Made by a program: the position numbers and the translations under genes. The notes beneath the pieces are model-generated. The model saw nothing but the letters and a program-made list of their open reading frames with translations, was not told the origin of the DNA and made no database searches. Below, piece by piece: positions 22,701 through 34,386 of a stretch of 64,000 bases of DNA; the stretch's first letter is position 1; each line of letters opens with the position of its first letter. The DNA comes from Buddleja alternifolia (taxonomy: Eukaryota; Streptophyta; Magnoliopsida; Lamiales; Scrophulariaceae), in contig CM033403.1 of assembly GCA_019426215.1 (NCBI GenBank), forward strand, positions 873,001-937,000. Reading direction: 5' to 3'.

Positions 22701-25700
22701 AATCCCATATCTATCAACTTTCGATCAAACGCAAAGCACAAGAATTATAGAAAATCTCATAGCCATTTAAATTTCATTATCTCAAACATTCAACTTTCAA
22801 TTCATATGAAATTTCCATTTAAACTTCAATAAGGCTAGATCATGTGCAATATTTTATTCCATTAGGCTTTCTATGACACCCATGTAGCAAGCTTTAGACC
22901 AATGACTCCCAAACTAGATAGTTTTGGGGTATTAAGTGTAGAGACACTTCTAAGGGTTTAATCACTCGAGTGTCAAAGGCCACGAAATAAAACTAGATCT
23001 TTTAAACAATTCACTTTTTTTTTTTTTTTTTGCTTGAGCTTAGCTCAAATTAGCATAATAGTCCAGTATATAGGCATGAAACTTTTCACCTCCGGTACAT
23101 ATTAGCCTAACCACTTTTGGTCATACCAAAATTCAACCTTTTCACTTTATTGTTTAGCATATAAAATTACTATTCAACTTATAACCTTAAGAGAAATCTA
23201 AGTTAATATTTCTGGGAAAAATTCCTTAAGTGTCTCAAGATGGTTATCCTCTCAACTCCTCTACCCTCGATTTATGTGCATTGTGAATCATCTAAAGAAT
23301 CAATCCTAGTCTAGTGTCTCCACGAGCAATTTCAAAGATATATATATTCCATTAAATTCAAATTATTTCAAGAGATCATGTCATTTCTCCAAGTCAATCA
23401 ATTTCAATGCATCAATTGGAAGGACTAAATTTTATTTTTATTTTTTTTATACTTGATTTTCTCTCAACAAAGAAGCATATAAATATGATAGCAAACAACT
23501 TTCCCCCAAACTCAAGCTACAAATTAGGATTGCATCATCAAAGTTCAAAACAAGCACACCCCCAAACTTACCCATTGATCGTCCTCGAGCAATGAGAGCT
23601 ATAAGACAAGATCAACATCATTCAATGCGAGAAAACAAAACAACTGACTAACTCACTTTCGTGGAGTAAACGATTGCACTTAGCGGGTGCAACAAGCCTT
23701 TAAACCCTTGAGTTACCTCAAAGGACGAGTTATAGTCTTGTGAGGGTTTGCATGCGATATACCCACAAAATCTAACAAAATTTATCCAACCAAATCAATA
23801 CACCTCAACATGATCAACAAGAATGAATGGAATAAAATCAACCTTTTAAAGTTCACAAATATATATAAATATCAATTACTTTTGCTCATGTGACACCAAT
23901 ACTTGAAAAGACTCTCTAGGGTGTAGTGAAAAATAAATCTAAGGTATTATAGTCGAGAGGCATCCTTACCAAATTTTGGACATTAATCCCATATCTATCA
24001 ACTTTCGATCAAACGCAAAGCACAAGAATTATAGAAAATCTCATAGCCATTTAAATTTCATTATCTCAAACATTCAACTTTCAATTCATATGAAATTTCC
24101 ATTTAAACTTCATTAAGGCTAGATCATGTGCAATATTTTATTCCATTAGGCTTTCTATGACACCCATGTAGCAAGCTTTAGACCAATGACTCCCAAACTA
24201 GATAGTTTTGGGGTATTAAGTGTAGAGACACTTCTAAGGGTTTAATCACTCGAGTGTCAAAGGCCACGAAATAAAACTAGATCTTTTAAACAATTCACTT
24301 TTTTTTTTTTTTTTTGCTTGAGCTTAGCTCAAATTAGCATAATAGTACAGTATATAGGCATGAAACTTTTCACCTCCGGTACATATTAGCCTAACCACTT
24401 TTGGTCATACCAAAATTCAACCTTTTCACTTTATTGTTTAGCATATAAAATTACTATTCAACTTATAACCTTAAGAGAAATCTAAGTTAATATTTCTGGG
24501 AAAAATTCCTTAAGTGTCTCAAGATGGTTATCCTCTCAACTCCTCTACCCTCGATTTATGTGCATTGTGAATCATCTAAAGAATCAATCCTAGTCTAGTG
24601 TCTCCACGAGCAATTTCAAAGATATATATATTCCATTAAATTCAAATTATTTCAAGAGATCATGCCATTTCTCCAAGTCAATCAATTTCAATGCATCAAT
24701 TGGAAGGACTAAATTTTATTTTTATTTTTTTTATACTTGATTTTCTCTCAACAAAGAAGCATATAAATATGATAGCAAACAACTTTCCCCCAAACTCAAG
24801 CTACAAATTAGGATTGCATCATCAAAATTCAAAACAAGCACACCCCCAAACTTACCCATTGATCGTCCTCGAGCAATGAGAGCTATAAGACAAGATCAAC
24901 ATCATTCAATGCGAGAAAACAAAACAACTGACTAACTCACTTTCGTGGAGTAAACGATTGCACTTAGCGGGTGCAACAAGCCTTTAAACCCTTGAGTTAC
25001 CTCAAAGGACGAGTTATAGTCTCGTGAGGGTTTGCATGCGATATACCCACAAAATCTAACAAAATTTATCCAACCAAATCAATACACCTCAACATGATCA
25101 ACAAGAATGAATGGCATAAAATCAACCTTTTAAAGTTCACAAATATATATAAATATCAATTACTTTTGCTCATGTGACACCAATACTTGAAAAGACTCTC
25201 TAGGGTGTAGTGAAAAATAAATCTAAGGTATTATAGTCGAGAGGCATCCTTACCAAATTTTGGACATTAATCCCATATCTATCAACTTTCGATCAAACGC
25301 AAAGCACAAGAATTATAGAAAATCTCATAGCCATTTAAATTTCATTATCTCAAACATTCAACTTTCAATTCATATGAAATTTCCATTTAAACTTCATTAA
25401 GGCTAGATCATGTGCAATATTTTATTCCATTAGGCTTTCTATGACACCCATGTAGCAAGCTTTAGACCAATGACTCCCAAACTAGATAGTTTTGGGGTAT
25501 TAAGTGTAGAGACACTTCTAAGGGTTTAATCACTCGAGTGTCAAAGGCCACGAAATAAAACTAGATCTTTTAAACAATTCACTTTTTTTTTTTTTTTTGC
25601 TTGAGCTTAGCTCAAATTAGCATAATAGTACAGTATATAGGCATGAAACTTTTCACCTCCGGTACATATTAGCCTAACCACTTTTGGTCATACCAAAATT

Positions 25701-27418
25701 CAACCTTTTCACTTTATTGTTTAGCATATAAAATTACTATTCAACTTATAACCTTAAGAGAAATCTAAGTTAATATTTCTGGGAAAAATTCCTTAAGTGT
25801 CTCAAGATGGTTATCCTCTCAACTCCTCTACCCTCGATTTATGTGCATTGTGAATCATCTAAAGAATCAATCCTAGTCTAGTGTCTCCACGAGCAATTTC
25901 AAAGATATATATATTCCATTAAATTCAAATTATTTCAAGAGATCATGCCATTTCTCCAAGTCAATCAATTTCAATGCATCAATTGGAAGGACTAAATTTT
26001 ATTTTTATTTTTTTATACTTGATTTTCTCTCAACAAAGAAGCATATAAATATGATAGCAAACAACTTTCCCCCAAACTCAGTCTACAAATTAGGATTGCA
26101 TCATCAAAGTTCAAAACAAGCACACCCCCAAACTTACCCATTGATCGTCCTCGAGCAATGAGAGCTATAAGACAAGATCAACATCATTCAATGCGAGAAA
26201 ACAAAACAACTGACTAACTCACTTTCGTGGAGTAAACGATTGCACTTAGCGGGTGCAACAAGCCTTTAAACCCTTGAGTTACCTCAAAGGACGAGTTATA
26301 GTCTCGTGAGGGTTTGCATGCGATATACCCACAAAATCTAACAAAATTTATCCAACCAAATCAATACACCTCAACATGATCAACAAGAATGAATGGCATA
26401 AAATCAACCTTTTAAAGTTCACAAATATATATAAATATCAATTACTTTTGCTCATGTGACACCAATACTTGAAAAGACTCTCTAGGGTGTAGTGAAAAAT
26501 AAATCTAAGGTATTATAGTCGAGAGGCATCCTTACCAAATTTTGGACATTAATCCCATATCTATCAACTTTCGATCAAACGCAAAGCACAAGAATTATAG
26601 AAAATCTCATAGCCATTTAAATTTCATTATCTCAAACATTCAACTTTCAATTCATATGAAATTTCCATTTAAACTTCATTAAGGCTAGATCATGTGCAAT
26701 ATTTTATTCCATTAGGCTTTCTATGACACCCATGTAGCAAGCTTTAGACCAATGACTCCCAAACTAGATAGTTTTGGGGTATTAAGTGTAGAGACATTTC
26801 TAAGGGTTTAATCACTCGAGTGTCAAAGGCCACGAAATAAAACTAGATCTTTTAAACAATTCACTTTTTTTTTTTTTTTTGCTTGAGCTTAGCTCAAATT
26901 AGCATAATAGTACAGTATATAGGCATGAAACTTTTCACCTCCGGTACATATTAGCCTAACCACTTTTGGTCATACCAAAATTCAACCTTTTCACTTTATT
27001 GTTTAGCATATAAAATTACTACTCAACTTATAACCTTAAGAGAAATCTAAGTTAATATTTCTGGGAAAAATTCCTTAAGTGTCTCAAGATGGTTATCCTT
27101 TCAACTCCTCTACCCTCGATTTATGTGCATTGTGAATCATCTAAAGAATCAATCCTAGTCTAGTGTCTCCACGAGCAATTTCAAAGATATATATATTCCA
27201 TTAAATTCAAATTATTTCAAGAGATCATGCCATTTCTCCAAGTCAATCAATTTCAATGCATCAATTGGAAGGACTAAATTTTATTTTTATTTTTTTTATA
27301 CTTGATTTTCTCTCAGCAAAGAAGCATATAAATATGATAGCAAACAACTTTCCCCCAAACTCAAGCTACAAATTAGGATTGCATCATCAAAGTTCAAAAC
27401 AAGTACTCTTCTACCCCC
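19706..27418 (-). repeat. Six tandem copies of a 1283-bp module
   Basis: The anchor (C/G)AAACTTACCCATTG recurs at 19713, 20996, 22279, 23563, 24847 and 26129, and CAAACTTA recurs in the original context at 27418. Spacings are 1283, 1283, 1284, 1284, 1282 and 1289. The copies are almost identical, differing at a few bases and in the length of a T run. Element E has the module once. Read on the minus strand, each junction is a polypurine-like AAGTTTGGGGGTG followed by the module start. The repeated 62-residue frames (20840, 22123, 23407, 24691) are by-products of the array. Confidence 0.95.
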
Positions 27419-27790
27419 AAACTTAAATCCAACATTGTCTCCAATGTTGTTATGACAAGCATACACAACGGTACAAGAACACTTACACCCAAGAATGTTG
27501 AAAAACATCCTTAAACTTCCAATGCATCCTCACAAAGATTCTCCTCCTCTCGAGTAAAATAAGCATCTCTAAACATGGGGTCCAAATGTGCATCATATCT
27601 AACACTTCAACTTTTCAAACCATCAAGCATAAGAAAACATACATGCCAAAAGTGCAAGCTTGAATACAACAAAAAGAAACAAACTAAACAAAACAAAAAC
27701 GAAAGGAAAAAGAAAACAAAACTTACAAACTTGGGTTGCCGCCCAAGAAGCGCTCTTTTAAAGTCATTAGCTTGACTTTACCGAGTTATT
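27419..27790 (-). other. Spacer between ORF and tandem array of element F
   Basis: It corresponds to the part of E from about 150 to 470, including GGGCGGCAACCCAAG (rev. comp. near 27733-27747). There is an A/C-rich stretch at 27660-27722 on the + strand. No gene is seen. Confidence 0.6.
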
Positions 27791-28720
27791 TTAAGGCGGT
27801 TTCCGAATGAATGCCTTGTTCATTCTCCAATTCACTCTAGGGTATCGCTTCAACTTATGGCCATTGGTAGTGAAGGTTAGCCCATTATTTGTGCTACATA
27901 CCATAGGTTGGGACCAAGCAATCATCCACCCCCGAATTTTTGTATGGTCCCTCAACACCTCAATTACTCTTTCTTCCCCGTGCGTTGGGTGATGGTGTGA
28001 ACTTTTTTCACCCATCACTTTGACATATGCGGAGTCCATGATGTAGGGATGTAGAAGATGATTGGTTTGTTTTTCCTGAAAGTGCTCAACACTAAAAGGA
28101 TCAAAAGCATCAATGTGTAAATACAAATCAAAATCAAGTGGATGCACAAAAACCTCATAGCTATCACAAATAACCATGTCATCTCCTACACTAAAGGACA
28201 ACTTACCATCATCGGCATCAAATACCGATTCACTTGTGGTTAGGGGAGATGGTAAAGGAATGTCAACAACCTTAAAAAGGATAGGAGTCAAATGCTCATC
28301 ATTGGAGGAATTTGCTTTCGAATTTTTCAACTTCCTTTCATTCAATGTCACGGTGTTGCATTCCTCCTTTTGATCTATCTCAGTGGTACCAAGCAATGCC
28401 CATGGTACTTTCTCATATATGTCGCTCGTTAGTTGCTTGAGTTGATGATTCATCTCCTTCATTTCCCGCAATGCGTCCTTCATCATAAGGCGGAGCTCTC
28501 CAATGGAGTTATCACGTTGTTCCTCCAGCCTAGGAATTCTTTCTTGGTAATGTTGTGGAAAGAACCCTTGTGCATAACATGCTTCAACGACGCTTTGCAG
28601 CCATAATTGATTCTCTGGTAGTGTCATATCTGGGAAATTGCTATCCTTTGCAAATTGAATGATGTTTTGCAGCCATAATTGATTCTCCGGAATGGTCATA
28701 TCTGGAAAATTGCTAGCCAT
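27791..28720 (-). CDS. Single ORF of element F, unknown function
   Basis: 309 codons from the ATG at 28720 (MASNFPDMT). An upstream extension to 28825 has no ATG and would read through the primer-binding site, so I prefer the internal start. The N-terminus has an imperfect duplication: SNFPDMTIPENQLWLQ and, about 20 residues later, SNFPDMTLPENQLWLQ. A Glu/Arg/Lys-rich, probably coiled stretch follows (LEEQRDNSIGELRLMMKDAL). The C-terminus reads TTNGHKLKRY, as at the end of Athila-type integrase in element E. The ORF looks like a remnant of a gag-pol start joined to the last codons of pol, the enzymes having been lost. It is open, as expected for a young insertion; whether it is translated is unknown. 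Confidence 0.6.
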   Translation of the reverse strand: MASNFPDMTIPENQLWLQNIIQFAKDSNFPDMTLPENQLWLQSVVEACYAQGFFPQHYQERIPRLEEQRDNSIGELRLMMKDALREMKEMNHQLKQLTSDIYEKVPWALLGTTEIDQKEECNTVTLNERKLKNSKANSSNDEHLTPILFKVVDIPLPSPLTTSESVFDADDGKLSFSVGDDMVICDSYEVFVHPLDFDLYLHIDAFDPFSVEHFQEKQTNHLLHPYIMDSAYVKVMGEKSSHHHPTHGEERVIEVLRDHTKIRGWMIAWSQPMVCSTNNGLTFTTNGHKLKRYPRVNWRMNKAFIRKPP

Positions 28721-28806
28721 TGTGAGGTAATCGTGCGACAAAAAAAAATAGACAAAAAATAAATACATAAAACTTGCAATAAAATCAAAAACTAAAATTA
28801 AACAAG

Positions 28807-28824
28807 TCCCCGGCAACGGCGCCA
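28807..28824 (-). other. Primer-binding site of element F (tRNA-Asp type)
   Basis: On the minus strand it reads TGGCGCCGTTGCCGGGGA, six bases inside the 5' LTR. This 18-mer is the primer site typical of Athila-type elements, complementary to a plant tRNA-Asp 3' end. Confidence 0.9.
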
Positions 28825-28830
28825 AAAACT

Positions 28831-30696
28831 TGACACGCTAAAAGCAAACGTGCTATGATAGCAAGTGCACTAGTCGTGTGTAGTAATAAGTGTGGACGAA
28901 AAGTCCGGGTTGTCGAACCACGGAGACTTGAATTCTAGTTTAAGATTTGTAATGAAGTGAATAAACAAAGTAAGAATAAATTCAAATAAAATTTGTAAAG
29001 AACAAGAACAAAGATGAGCAAGTGATTTAAAACCAACCATAAAGGGAGACTAAGGCACATGCTAGGTTCAAATTGATCAAATATACTTAATAAGGTTCTT
29101 GTTGAAGGATTACACTTATATTGTTATGGTGAGAGCTCCGAGGGTAGAGAATAACCGATGTCTCGCGTGTAAACTCCTATGCTTAGATCGTGATTTCTCA
29201 AATATTCCTATCCGGAAATCTAACCACTAAACATGCATTAACTTACTAGAGCTCACTCGATTTGAATCGAACAACTTCACCCGAGAATCTTTACCTATGT
29301 CTAGGGCAATTCCTCATTAGTTGCGGGTCATGATGTGAATTTCTTGCACCCTAAGTCAATTTTCTCCCGAAATATTCACCTAGGCATAAGATTCTAACAT
29401 ATAGTGATCAAGTATATGCAAGATAAGTAGAACATCAATTCACATCACATAACAATATAAGAATAACCTCAACAATCATCTATTATAAACATAAAGCACA
29501 ATTTGGCCTTACATGGCCCTAGTCTTACGAATTTAGTTCATAATTGAAAGCATAAAAGACATAAGAGGAATATTCATAGACATAAATGAAATGAAAAGCT
29601 CTTAAAAACTCCCTAAATGGTGAATGATGATGGATCTTGAAATTGAGCCTTCAATCCCCAAGCTCTTTTCCTTCCTCTAGTTTTCCCCTCTCTCTCAATG
29701 ATGAAGAATGGTGATGAATGATTGTAAAATCAGATTAGGGGCTGCCCCCCTCTCTCATTTCATTGATGAAGAATGAATGCAAGAGATGATTAGCTTTATA
29801 GGTGTAGATTCTTGTTCCTCCCATGTGTTGTTCCTCTCTTGTGTCCTCCATTACTCTAAAGTGTGTAGTATAAAATTCCATAAAGTAAATCTACTAAGAA
29901 ACACACTTATGACACCCCCTCAACACATGTGCTAACATTTTGGCTTTAAACATTCTTCCCCACAAAAGATGCTGAACTTTTGGCTAAAAGTAATCAAATT
30001 CCGGACGACGCGGCGCCCAGACGTGGGTATTTTGGCGCCTAAGCGCGGTTTTGCGAATTCTGGGCAGTTTTCTTGTTTTTCTGCGCAACAATCGTATTTC
30101 CTTCGTAACTCTTTCCACAGACCTCCAATTTGGATGATTCAAGTTCCCACGTGTAGCTAAGACATAGAGCTACAACTTTGTTGAAGGAAACTTTGTCCAA
30201 TTCGGTCTCTAAATGTACAAATTATGCGCTCAAACGTGGCAAGTGTTACGAAATCCGCGCCCAGGCGTGGATATGATGGCGCCTAGGCGCGGGAGTGCGA
30301 AGTAAATCCTCGGAACTGGATGTCAGATGCGCCTGGGCGTGGTTGGAAGGGCGCTTGGGCGTGGTAAGCTGAAAGTCTAAACCGTTTTCTTGGTTTTCAG
30401 CGCAGAAATCGTGTTTCCTTCATAACTTTCTCCACGGACCTCCGATGTGGATGATTCAAGTTGCGAAGTGAAGCTCACAAAGAGATCTACAACTTTGTTG
30501 AAGGAAACTTCCTCAAATTCGACATCAAAATATACATAAATTCTGTATTTGCGCGCGTTATTCCTCTATTGTAGTGATTTTCCACCTTTACTCGACAAGC
30601 ACACAAATTAAACGCAAATGTGGTATAAATCATGAATAAACCAATACAAATCCAATAAATATGAGGCTCTAAAACATGTAAATTCACACCCTATCA
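28831..30696 (-). repeat. 5' LTR of element F
   Basis: 1866 bp, nearly identical to 17840-19705 and of equal length. On the minus strand it runs TGATAGGGTGTG...GCGTGTCA. Promoter and start site of F RNA should lie here. Confidence 0.92.
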
Positions 30697-31489
30697 CATA
30701 CCTAGGGAGATCGTTGCTGGCAACAGAAGGCAATTCAGTGGGACCAAACTGAGGAGGTGGTGCAAGGAGTTAGGGATCCAGCAACACTTCAGTGCTGTAT
30801 CTCATCCTCAAAACCAATGGCCAGGTAGAGTTTACCAATAGAATAAAGTACGAGGTTTAAAGGCCAGGTATGTCTACTACTTAGCTTTTGAAATACATAT
30901 GTCCCTTTTTCTTTCATAGTCAATTCGTTTGTTTTATCCATATTCAATTCCTAATGAGTTCACATAAATACCCTAACCTCGGACATAAAGACTGGAGAGA
31001 GTGGGTGGGAATTGGGTTGAAGAATTGCTACCGCTGTTATGGTCATGTCGGACTACTCTTAGGTCCACCATAGGCGAAAGTCCATTCCATTTGGTGTATG
31101 GGGCTGAGGCCGTCATATTTGCAGAGATCAGGGTACAATCCCATCAAGTCAGATACTTCGAGCCAGAGCAAAATAAAGAGAGGCTAAGGGAAGAGCTGGA
31201 GCTAATTGATGAAGTCAGTGATAAGGCATACTTAAGGATTGAGCAATACAAGCAGCGAATCATGAGAGCTCAAGGAACAAAGGTGGAGGCCAGATCTATC
31301 TAGGTGGGGGATTTGGTATTGAAGAGAGTAGATGCGGTGCGAACAGTGAAGAAGGTAGATCCTAACTGGGAAGGTCTGTACAAAGTTATCAAGGTGTTAG
31401 CTTGAGGAGCGTACGAGCTGGAGGATGGGGAGGGCAAGCAACTCCCTCGTCCATGGAACATGCAGAACCTGAAAAAGTTTTGCATGTGA
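30697..31489 (+). pseudogene. int: Integrase core and C-terminus of element D
   Basis: This continues D after the F insertion. Conserved phrases are FGIPREIVAGNRRQF (the second catalytic Asp of the usual DNG is Gly), HPQNQWPGR (the usual HPQ-NGQ block, disturbed by a frameshift), WVEELLPLLWS, GESPFHLVYGAEAV and a C-terminal domain ending NMQNLKKFCM. Stops at about 31301 and 31403 and a 1-bp deletion near 30850 break it. A 123-bp GT...AG segment (30868-30990) sits between two conserved blocks. The N-terminal zinc finger and first catalytic Asp are missing from D altogether. Confidence 0.82.
30868..30990 (+). other. Intron-like insert in the D integrase
   Basis: The segment begins GTATGT after GGCCAG and ends ATAAAG before ACTGGAG; it is T-rich. 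Skipping it joins GLKAR to LERVGGNWVEEL in frame (phase 2), a phrase that is continuous in other Tat-type integrases as I know them. The acceptor has a poor pyrimidine tract, so a random insertion is possible. Confidence 0.45.
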
Positions 31490-33028
31490 TCATAAGGATT
31501 ACACTCTTCTTTCTATTTTATTATCTGTTGTTTTATTTTTTTTTCCATTTGAAGGACTCATGCGTCGCTAATAATCCTTTTCGGAAGTTATGATTGTTAT
31601 ATTTTTCAGGTACGACCTAGAGATTGTAAAGCCTTCTTTGCAGGGCCACATGCAAAGCTCCAATAAATTAGTAAGACTTTATTTTGCCAAAACTTTTGAG
31701 ATTGAATTATGTATATAATTATGTAAAATATGAAGTAAAGAGGAGTTGGTGAAATAGAGGTAGTCGGAGGTTAGGACTGTACCATCTGGGTGGGGGCCTA
31801 GATCTGTCTTGGTAGGGATAATTCACCTACAGATAAGACGGTCCTCAGGCAAGGGAGAAATAAGGAGGGGTAGGTCCTCAGGAACGTTTATGGGCCTACC
31901 TTAAGAAAGACCGGGGTTTGGAGCGATAAGGAGGAACGAGAAACCATAAGGATGGAGGTGAAACAAGGAGGGAAATTTGGAGAATGTGGGAAATACGGAA
32001 GGATACCTTCGGTATGGGCTGGCCACCCTAGCCCATCAAGGAATATTTTTGGACGGAGGGAGGAAAAAGGGGATATATGGCAGGAGGTAAATGCAAGTCT
32101 CCACGATTGCATAGTTGCGGTGCAAGTCCCCATGATTGTACGTGCCTAATGATAGATGTTCGATCCCGTGTGCTGTTCGATCCCGTGTGCAAGTCTCCAT
32201 GATTGCGCCGAGGTGGTACAAGTCCCCATGATTGTACATACCTGGAAGAAAAAGTACGAATGCAAGTCCCCCAATTGCATAATAAAAAAAGAGCGAGTGC
32301 AAGTCCTCGTGATTGCACAAGTCCTCACGATTGTATGTGTCAAGCAAGTTACTAAGAATTGACGGGTGAGGAAAGGCAAGTCCCCACTATTGTAAAAATG
32401 TGGACTACCTGACCCAGCTGAAGTTGTAGCTCAGTGCAGGTCTGGTAGGTACCACTTGGAAACTAATGAGTTTTTGCTTGTTACTTTGTAAGGAGTATTA
32501 GATAAAAGGTCCTACCAAATTCTTTGTGGAATGCTTGCATTAACGAAAGGAAAGAATGGTTGTAACATTTTCGATACCCCTTGATCGAGGTATGGCAGTG
32601 GTAACTTGATTCATTATTTACCCAGGTAATCATATGACGATAAATTACCATTAATGTTGAGTTTGTGTAGAAATTATTCTTGAATTCTTCTCTATCACAA
32701 GGCATATCAGGTATATCATGTGTAAGAGGGGCAATGCTTCTCAAAATCGTAAGTAAACATGTTTATCATACAATAAATAGACAAATGCATGCAAACATTG
32801 TTAAAGTGCAGGTAGTAGACATGGAGATAAAAGTTCAAACATACGTGCATAGATGTAAAAGATGTCCATAGCCCAAACCTGGGCAAATGCAGCGAAAACA
32901 AAAATAACTAAACCAAATTGTCCAAGGGCAACATCGGCTCACCAAAAAAGCAGAAAAAAAAGCAAATTATTTCAAATACTTGGGCTACACGTGCCCATCA
33001 AATATACAAAGTTTTAAAAAGCAACATA
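31490..33028 (+). other. Long 3' non-coding region of element D
   Basis: No gene is seen. It holds the short-phrase repeat cluster at 32093-32395 and purine-rich stretches around 31840-32080. Frames of 60-100 codons on either strand here are caused by that repeat cluster or show no domain. Confidence 0.55.
32093..32395. repeat. Dispersed 'gcaagtccccatgattg' repeats
   Basis: At least eight variants of (t)gcaagtc(c/t)(c/t)ca(c/t)gattg(c/t)a occur at irregular spacing (for example near 32093, 32121, 32189, 32217, 32260, 32300, 32319 and 32374). The spacing and the sequence of the repeats both vary, so this is not a CRISPR array. The repeat resembles a degraded short tandem array of a Tat-type 3' region. 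Confidence 0.7.
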
Positions 33029-33703
33029 TTAAGGTTGATCTGCAGTTCCGGCCTGGGTAGAAGCAGCAACATCGGCACCACCTACTGAAACAGTCCCACC
33101 TACACCTCCCGCACCAACCGGAGCACCCACCTCACCAGTCTGCGGGTCAGCAGCAGGTTGATCTGCAGTAGGGAAGGTGGACAGACATGTAAGGGCAGGA
33201 TCTGGAGCAGCCATGGCCTCTAGAAGAGCAGCATCGCAACTCAAAAAATCTTCGCGAACCCCTACAGGAGGATAGCCTTTTGCTCTAAACTGAGCGGCAC
33301 ATCCTTCAAAGCCTTTAACGAAGAACCTAAAGATTTTGTCATCAGTGAGGCGCTCGAACTCTTTAGAAGTAAGGAACTCAGCTTTGAACTTGGGAAGCAG
33401 GGCCTTTCCCTAGGCAGATGAAAGCAATTTGTCGATCCAGGTCTGGTGCGCCTTAGCTAGGGTGCTCTCTAGGGCAGCAGCATAAGCAATCTCGATGTCC
33501 AAAAGACTCACCTCCAGGTCCACCTTCTCAGCAAGAAGGGTCTGGAAGTCCTTTTGAAGAGCCTTGAGCTCCATGTCCTTGCTGGAGCCATAATCTTGTG
33601 CCTTCCGGAGCTGCTCCTGAGTCCGAGTCAATTTCTTCTGCAGCTCTTCCACTTTCGTGCCCTTGTAGGCATCCTGCATGACCTGGCTGGCCAATAGCAT
33701 GCA

Positions 33704-33788
33704 CTGCAACACATTGCACATACTAAGTTACAACAGAAACCACTTAGAAAGGTATAATCAACTCATAATACAGAAAATGGCTTGTTAC
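33704..33788 (-). other. Putative intron in the antisense ORF (downstream)
   Basis: On the minus strand the donor is CCTAAG|GTAACA and the acceptor TGTTGCAG|TGCATG. It is 85 bp, T-rich and in phase 0. The flanking frames join as MLPK to CMLLASQVMQDAY. Confidence 0.65.
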
Positions 33789-34288
33789 CTTAGGAAGCAT
33801 GAGTGCAGCTGCTTCAGCTCTCTTCCTGGGTGTTACGCCCTCCATTTGGTGCCTATCTGAGGAGTTAGGCAGCCTCTAAAGAAAGTCCAGCAGGATGGAA
33901 AGTTCATTACTCATCAACACCAAGGCTGGGGGATCAGATGCTCTAGATCTTGTCTGTGAGGCAGGAGGATCAGAAGTCCTAATGGGCAGGTCGAGAATCA
34001 TATCCCTGATGCCCACGCCCGAGCTGCTGCATTTGGATGGACGTGCACTGGAAGGAGTCTAAGAGGTCATGGGCCTCTTACCAAGAGCCCTCTCCTCATT
34101 TGGGCACTACCTGTAGGAATCACCCTGGCCTGAGGGAGAAGAAGTTAGAGGAGCTGAGGGAGTGACCGAAGCTGGGGAAGTATCCTGCATCTGCAGAGGT
34201 GGTGGCGGTAGAACTGGTTCCTTAGAAGAAGGAAGCTGCTTCCGGCAAATGACAAACTCTCTAGCCCGGGCCAAATCCATTAGCTTTT

Positions 34289-34386
34289 CTGCAAAAGGCC
34301 CAAACGAACAACAAGCATCAAATATAAAAAACAAGACATACAAGGTACAACATACATCAATAAATGGACTAATCTGGAAATGCTAC
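34289..34386 (-). other. Putative intron in the antisense ORF (upstream)
   Basis: On the minus strand the donor is CTTTAG|GTAGCA and the acceptor CCTTTTGCAG|AAAAGC. It is 98 bp, T-rich and in phase 1. It joins GVTL to EKLMDLARAREF in the frame used downstream. Confidence 0.65.

Larger units (their letters stand above)
17840..30696 (-). mobile_element. Element F: young non-autonomous Athila-type retrotransposon with amplified internal module
   Basis: F is complete, 12857 bp, minus strand: 5' LTR 28831-30696, primer-binding site, one ORF, a six-fold tandem array, polypurine tract and 3' LTR 17840-19705. Flanking bases CATAT (17835-17839) and CATAC (30697-30701) look like a 5-bp target duplication with one later change. 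Closing the gap restores FGIPREIV of the D integrase, which confirms the insertion. The two LTRs have equal length and differ at about 18-20 positions by eye, near 1 percent, so this is the youngest datable insertion here. There is no gag, protease, RT or integrase core, so it would need another element's proteins. Confidence 0.92.

Noticed and set aside
20840..24879. Four identical 62-codon frames at 1.28-kb spacing (MHQLEGLNFIFIFF)
   Set aside because: One accidental frame copied with the tandem array of F; it is on the strand opposite to the element and is not kept in every copy.
32093..32395. Possible CRISPR-like array
   Set aside because: Repeats are degenerate and irregularly spaced, there are no cas genes, and the context is a plant retrotransposon.
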